Source of the DNA: JACQXX01 sp964639175
GTDB lineage: Bacteria > Acidobacteriota > Blastocatellia > Chloracidobacteriales > Chloracidobacteriaceae
DNA length: 10,869 nt
Reading direction: 5' to 3'
NCBI GenBank assembly: GCA_964639175.1
Contig: CAZXCE010000261.1
Span: forward strand, 1-10,869
A program made the position numbers and the translations under genes. The notes under the pieces are model-generated. The model was not told the origin of the DNA. It saw only the letters and a program-made list of their open reading frames with translations, and searched no databases. Of the stretch, positions 8,070-10,869 are shown piece by piece (positions within the stretch are counted from its first letter, which is position 1; the number at the start of each line of letters is the position of its first letter).

Positions 8070-9608
8070 TCAAAACCGGAATGACAGTTCGGCATATCCA
8101 AAATGTCCGTTCTGGCCGCTCGGATAGATGGATGAAACGACCCGGCCTCCAAACATTTGACCATAGTAAAAAGACAGCCCTACACGTGACGACACCTGAT
8201 AATCCACGCTCACATCCAGCAACGCGCCCAGGCTGCGGTAATTGCTTGATGGACGCCCGACATAGCCAAACGTTTGTTTTTGAAACGCCCCACCACCGAT
8301 ATACCATAGATCTTTGCGGCTACTGAGCGCCAGACTGTGGAAATCTGAGCGAATGTTGAGTTTCTTGGTAGGACGAACAATCACTTCGGCAAAAATATCC
8401 TGGTTGTTCATCATATTAAAGAATGGAGTTCGGGCATAAATGCGTGGCGTCGGCAGCACCTGGAAAAATGTACCATGTTCGTTGTCTGTGGGATCATCGT
8501 CGCCGGTGCTGTGGGTAAAACCAGCTCGGATCCAGGGATTCCACTTCATTTCAGGTTGATAACCAACTTCAGCCACAATGGAACCTGCCCGCTGATCGAG
8601 GTTTCCCCAGCTTCCAAACTGGCCAGCACCCCACACGAGTACATCCGCTTTTCCTTTGCCCAGTTTGAAATCACGAACGTAGTGCCCGCCGATGGTTGTC
8701 ACATTGATATCATTTTGGCGGTCGGCTTCGCGGGCTGTGATTGAACGATTGTCGGTTTTGAGTACGGACCGGGTATCGCGATAATACAGGCCAAATACGC
8801 GAGCTTCGCCCTGATGCTGGGTTTTGTCGTTGACTTTGTGGGCATGGAGCGCCTTGTTGAACGACGCATACACGACACTTACGCCAGGAATCTGACGCAT
8901 GCCATCAAGCTGAAACACGCCTTCCGTTGGTCGAGCGGCCAGCACCGTGACATTGGTCGTCGAAGTGCCAAAGGAAAGCTGTCCACCATCAAAGCTGCGA
9001 CCAACGTGGGTAAATCCAAAGGGCCCAATCAACCGTTCCTGAATCCGAGTCCTTTTCAATGCTCCGATGGTTGGGTCAGTCGCCGGCAGTTCGGCCCCTT
9101 CGCTAAATTCAAAACGACCGATCTTAATGCCAGTATTGAATTTCTGGCCTTTGATACCCCACCGTAAATATGCCTGTTTGAGGAAAATACTGGCTCTCTC
9201 GTCACCACTCCCAGCCGCATACGTTCCACCCAGGCCAAGGGCGCCCTGCGGAGCTGGCGCCACCGCATTGCGTGGCAGGCCAATCAATGATGGAAATGCT
9301 GCCTCGGCTGCCCACTCAATGGAATGGGTATCATTGAGGGAATGCTTTCCCTTGAGGGCAAATCGAAAGAGCGTCCCAACAAAATCCTGCTGACTATCAC
9401 GACCCGGAACATCAAACCAGCCCCAGTTTTCATACCGTGTCCGCAAACTGCCCGTGAATTCAACTGAACCTTTCTTTATCAAAGGTGGTGGATCACCTTG
9501 TTGAGCTTGAACTTGCGCTCCTTTAGCCCAACCACTGCCGAACATCACACAAAGTACCATCAACCAGAGATAAAACTTGCCGCTAACCGTTTGCCAGAGA
9601 TTTTTCAT
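8070..9608 (-). CDS. Outer-membrane beta-barrel protein, alginate-export (AlgE-like) family
   Basis: A 512-residue protein. The N-terminus is a Sec signal peptide: K2/K11, a hydrophobic core of about residues 12-24, and a likely cleavage site after A31 or A35. The rest alternates short polar turns with strands rich in aromatic and Gly residues. It ends in 'YAELSFRF', with the C-terminal Phe that outer-membrane barrels need for BAM insertion. The pattern ('SVEFTGSLRTRYENWGWF', 'FLKQAYLRWG', 'GIKIGRFEFSEGAELP') matches proteins usually annotated as alginate export family; whether this one moves alginate is doubtful because no alginate genes are nearby. The start at 9608 is chosen because of GAAGGA 9 nt upstream and the signal peptide. 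A longer frame from 9731 would add 41 non-secretory residues. The gene converges on the Ser/Thr-kinase gene and appears to be transcribed alone. Confidence 0.82.
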   Translation of the reverse strand: MKNLWQTVSGKFYLWLMVLCVMFGSGWAKGAQVQAQQGDPPPLIKKGSVEFTGSLRTRYENWGWFDVPGRDSQQDFVGTLFRFALKGKHSLNDTHSIEWAAEAAFPSLIGLPRNAVAPAPQGALGLGGTYAAGSGDERASIFLKQAYLRWGIKGQKFNTGIKIGRFEFSEGAELPATDPTIGALKRTRIQERLIGPFGFTHVGRSFDGGQLSFGTSTTNVTVLAARPTEGVFQLDGMRQIPGVSVVYASFNKALHAHKVNDKTQHQGEARVFGLYYRDTRSVLKTDNRSITAREADRQNDINVTTIGGHYVRDFKLGKGKADVLVWGAGQFGSWGNLDQRAGSIVAEVGYQPEMKWNPWIRAGFTHSTGDDDPTDNEHGTFFQVLPTPRIYARTPFFNMMNNQDIFAEVIVRPTKKLNIRSDFHSLALSSRKDLWYIGGGAFQKQTFGYVGRPSSNYRSLGALLDVSVDYQVSSRVGLSFYYGQMFGGRVVSSIYPSGQNGHFGYAELSFRF

Positions 9609-9617
9609 GGGATTGTT

Positions 9618-9622
9618 TCCTT
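9618..9622 (-). promoter_or_regulatory. Ribosome binding site fixing the start of the barrel gene
   Basis: On the minus strand AAGGA (within GAAGGA, 9618-9623) lies 9 nt before the ATG at 9608-9606. It decides between this start, which gives a signal peptide, and the upstream ATG at 9731, which does not. Confidence 0.75.
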
Positions 9623-9790
9623 CTTTTTGAAGATGATTTCTGAAGCTGTCGATATGAAAAGGTTTTGATCCAGAGAAGCAGTTCACTGAGTGCTGATGAG
9701 GAACTACTTGAGACGAATCAATTTTTTCCATGCAAACGCTACGCCGAAACTACCCCATACATTGAAGACATCTGGTATGTGTTGAAAACA

Positions 9791-9819
9791 AAAAAGTTGC
9801 ATCTAAGATGCAACTTTTT
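9791..9819. terminator. Perfect 14-bp palindrome with A/T runs (bidirectional terminator or operator)
   Basis: AAAAAGTTGCATCT (9791-9804) is mirrored exactly by AGATGCAACTTTTT (9806-9819) around one central A. Folded as RNA it gives a GTTGCATC stem, a three-base loop and a five-base U-tract on either strand, the form of a bidirectional intrinsic terminator. It lies 110 bp downstream of the response-regulator stop and about 180 bp upstream of the barrel start, so it would separate the two minus-strand genes. A protein-binding operator for the barrel gene cannot be excluded. Confidence 0.7.
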
Positions 9820-9929
9820 ATACCAGCCTGCTGATGTTGTGAAAGCTGAGTTCTTTCTTTCAATCGCGAAATTTGCCCCACCCAGGTGCAAAAAATCACT
9901 TTGCTGAGGTTGGACTTTGGCCAGGGAGC

Positions 9930-10694
9930 TTATCGCTGGCCTTTCTTTTGCTCCTCCAGAAAACGCTTGCGGTCACGTTCCAGCCAGACATCCAGATCAA
10001 CTGAGGCTTTTTCAAGTTCATCGCTATTGATCAACCCCCGCCGAAGCGCCTCAAAAAACGCCCTGGTTCGCAGGTTATAGGCCAGCTTTTCAAAGGCTTC
10101 GTAGTCGGTCCCTTCCGCACTGGCTGGAAAAAGCTTTTCATAGAGTGTCGCCAGCCGGCTTTCAACACCTCGTTGGGAAAGGCTGCACTTGCGGGCAATC
10201 GCCCAGTTTGAAAGACCCAACGCCAGATAGTACAGCGCTTCGGCTTCAAATTCGGTCAGCAGTGGGCGCTTGAATGAATCTTTAAACGCCGGGTCAATCA
10301 TATCGGCGCCGTCTTCGAGCACAGCCGCAATAAAGCGCAAAAACCGCGATTCCGGGTTGTTTTTGTGGATAAACCCGTAAGGCGGCGGCGGTTCAAGCGC
10401 CTTGATCATTTTGCGAATCTCGTTGATGTAGATTTCGTGTGGAAACTGCGTCCAGAAGATAATTCGTGCCTGCGGAAATGACCGCCAGATGGTTCGTGCC
10501 GCTTTGACACCCGATAACTTCGGCATCTGGATGTCCAGAATCGCCAGCGATGGGCGGTGTTTGAGGGTGAACTCAACGGTTTGTTCCCCATCTTCAGCTT
10601 CGAGAATCGGAGCATGGGTTGGGAATTCACGTTCGAGCAGTTCGCGCAGGTAATGACGCTGCGCCGGATTGTCTTCTGCAATGAGGATGGCCAT
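9930..10694 (-). CDS. Response regulator, receiver plus LuxR/NarL-like HTH
   Basis: A 254-residue DNA-binding response regulator. The receiver spans about residues 1-127: E7/D8, phospho-site D54 in 'LAILDIQMPKLSG', T82 and K111. Between T82 and K111 there is an extra Lys/Pro-rich stretch ('MIKALEPPPPYGF', 96-108) not usual in this fold. A LuxR/GerE-type helix-turn-helix follows at about 145-190: 'LTEFEAEALYYLALGLSNWAIARKCSLS' has the usual spacing, while the recognition helix ('QRGVESRLATLYEKL') lacks the common TVxxH residues. A charged helical tail of about 65 residues extends beyond the HTH, making the protein longer than the usual 200-220. The ATG at 10694 is firm because the receiver begins at residue 2 and an in-frame stop lies at 10706-10704. 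No Shine-Dalgarno is present; a heptamer array occupies that space. No cognate kinase is adjacent in the window. Target genes are unknown; the barrel gene downstream is a possible target by position only. Confidence 0.88.
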   Translation of the reverse strand: MAILIAEDNPAQRHYLRELLEREFPTHAPILEAEDGEQTVEFTLKHRPSLAILDIQMPKLSGVKAARTIWRSFPQARIIFWTQFPHEIYINEIRKMIKALEPPPPYGFIHKNNPESRFLRFIAAVLEDGADMIDPAFKDSFKRPLLTEFEAEALYYLALGLSNWAIARKCSLSQRGVESRLATLYEKLFPASAEGTDYEAFEKLAYNLRTRAFFEALRRGLINSDELEKASVDLDVWLERDRKRFLEEQKKGQR

Positions 10695-10733
10695 AGTCAG
10701 TAGTCAGTAGTCAGTAGTCAGTAGTCAGTAGTC
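10695..10733. repeat. Heptamer tandem array (AGTCAGT, about 5.6 copies) abutting a start codon
   Basis: Five perfect AGTCAGT units (10695-10729) plus AGTC (10730-10733). On the minus strand it ends exactly at the A of the response-regulator ATG, so it forms the whole proximal 5' leader. Short tandem heptamers are known as a repeat class in other bacteria, for example the STRR repeats of heterocystous cyanobacteria. Confidence 0.97.
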
Positions 10734-10839
10734 GAGTGTTGGGAATTGAGAATTTGTGTCAAGTGTATTTAGTTCTATTTGTGCTGGTTACGAACTATTT
10801 TTTCTCAGAAATGAACTTATTGTATTATCAAGGTTTGGT

Positions 10840-10852
10840 CTACTGACTACTG
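10840..10852. repeat. Inverted partial copy of the AGTCAGT heptamer
   Basis: CTACTGACTACTG is the reverse complement of CAGTAGTCAGTAG, a stretch found in the array at 10695-10733. The two face each other across 106 bp of AT-rich DNA. Confidence 0.75.
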
Positions 10853-10869
10853 TATATTGAATTATCAAC

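Larger units (their letters stand above)
9609..9929. other. 321-bp intergenic region upstream of the barrel gene
   Basis: It contains the barrel ribosome binding site and the palindrome at 9791-9819. The promoter of the barrel gene should lie between about 9640 and 9790 on the minus strand, but I found no convincing -35/-10 pair. The open frames here (for example 9665-9907 plus) lack a family signature or a ribosome binding site, so I do not call them genes. Confidence 0.5.

Noticed and set aside
9609..9731. Longer barrel-protein start at 9731 (41 extra residues)
   Set aside because: It would bury the signal peptide inside the protein and has no good ribosome binding site, while the start at 9608 has both.
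9665..9907. 80-codon plus-strand open frame
   Set aside because: It spans the 14-bp palindrome and the upstream region of the barrel gene, has no recognisable domain and no Shine-Dalgarno.
9919..9941. GGCCAG/CTGGCC inverted repeat overlapping the response-regulator stop codon
   Set aside because: The pyrimidine run follows only on the plus strand, where no gene ends; on the minus strand there is no U-tract. Likely chance.
10734..10762. Perfect TTGACA (-35-like) on the minus strand at 10762-10757 upstream of the response regulator
   Set aside because: No acceptable -10 hexamer lies 16-18 nt downstream, so a sigma-70 promoter call is not supported.

Overview
The window looks like chromosomal DNA from a Gram-negative, signalling-rich bacterium. 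It encodes an outer-membrane beta-barrel protein with a signal peptide, a very large soluble hybrid histidine kinase, and a receiver-Ser/Thr kinase fusion. Base composition appears balanced, around 50% G+C by eye, and intergenic regions carry short tandem arrays with a 7-nt period. This combination would fit Acidobacteriota (for example Blastocatellia-like lineages), but that is an inference from style: there is no rRNA or other marker gene here.

Layout. (1) 61-1020, plus: a protein with two CheW-like domains, possibly the last gene of a chemosensory cluster lying to the left. It is followed by an imperfect hairpin with a T-run (about 1030-1096) and a 458-bp gap. (2) 1479-6533, plus: a 1684-residue hybrid sensor kinase, read as GAF-GAF-PAS x5-HisKA-HATPase-REC-REC-HPt. 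(3) 6530-7903, plus: a receiver domain fused to a Ser/Thr kinase, overlapping gene 2 by ATGA. (4) 7904-8069: a convergent intergenic region made of 20-bp tandem repeats and inverted heptamers. (5) 8070-9608, minus: an alginate-export-like outer-membrane barrel. (6) 9609-9929: an intergenic region with a perfect 14-bp palindrome flanked by A and T runs. (7) 9930-10694, minus: a response regulator with a LuxR/NarL-like helix-turn-helix, whose start codon directly abuts a 5.6-copy heptamer array. (8) 10695-10869: an AT-rich end region, with a second, inverted copy of the heptamer.

How the genes may work together. Genes 2 and 3 form a tight two-gene operon. The sensor kinase carries every phosphorelay module up to a terminal HPt histidine, and the next protein begins with an intact receiver followed by a Ser/Thr kinase. 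The simplest reading is a His-Asp-His-Asp relay that controls Ser/Thr phosphorylation. The first receiver of the sensor kinase has Asn in place of the phospho-accepting Asp, so only the second is likely to carry phosphate. No mobile element, CRISPR array, tRNA or rRNA was seen.
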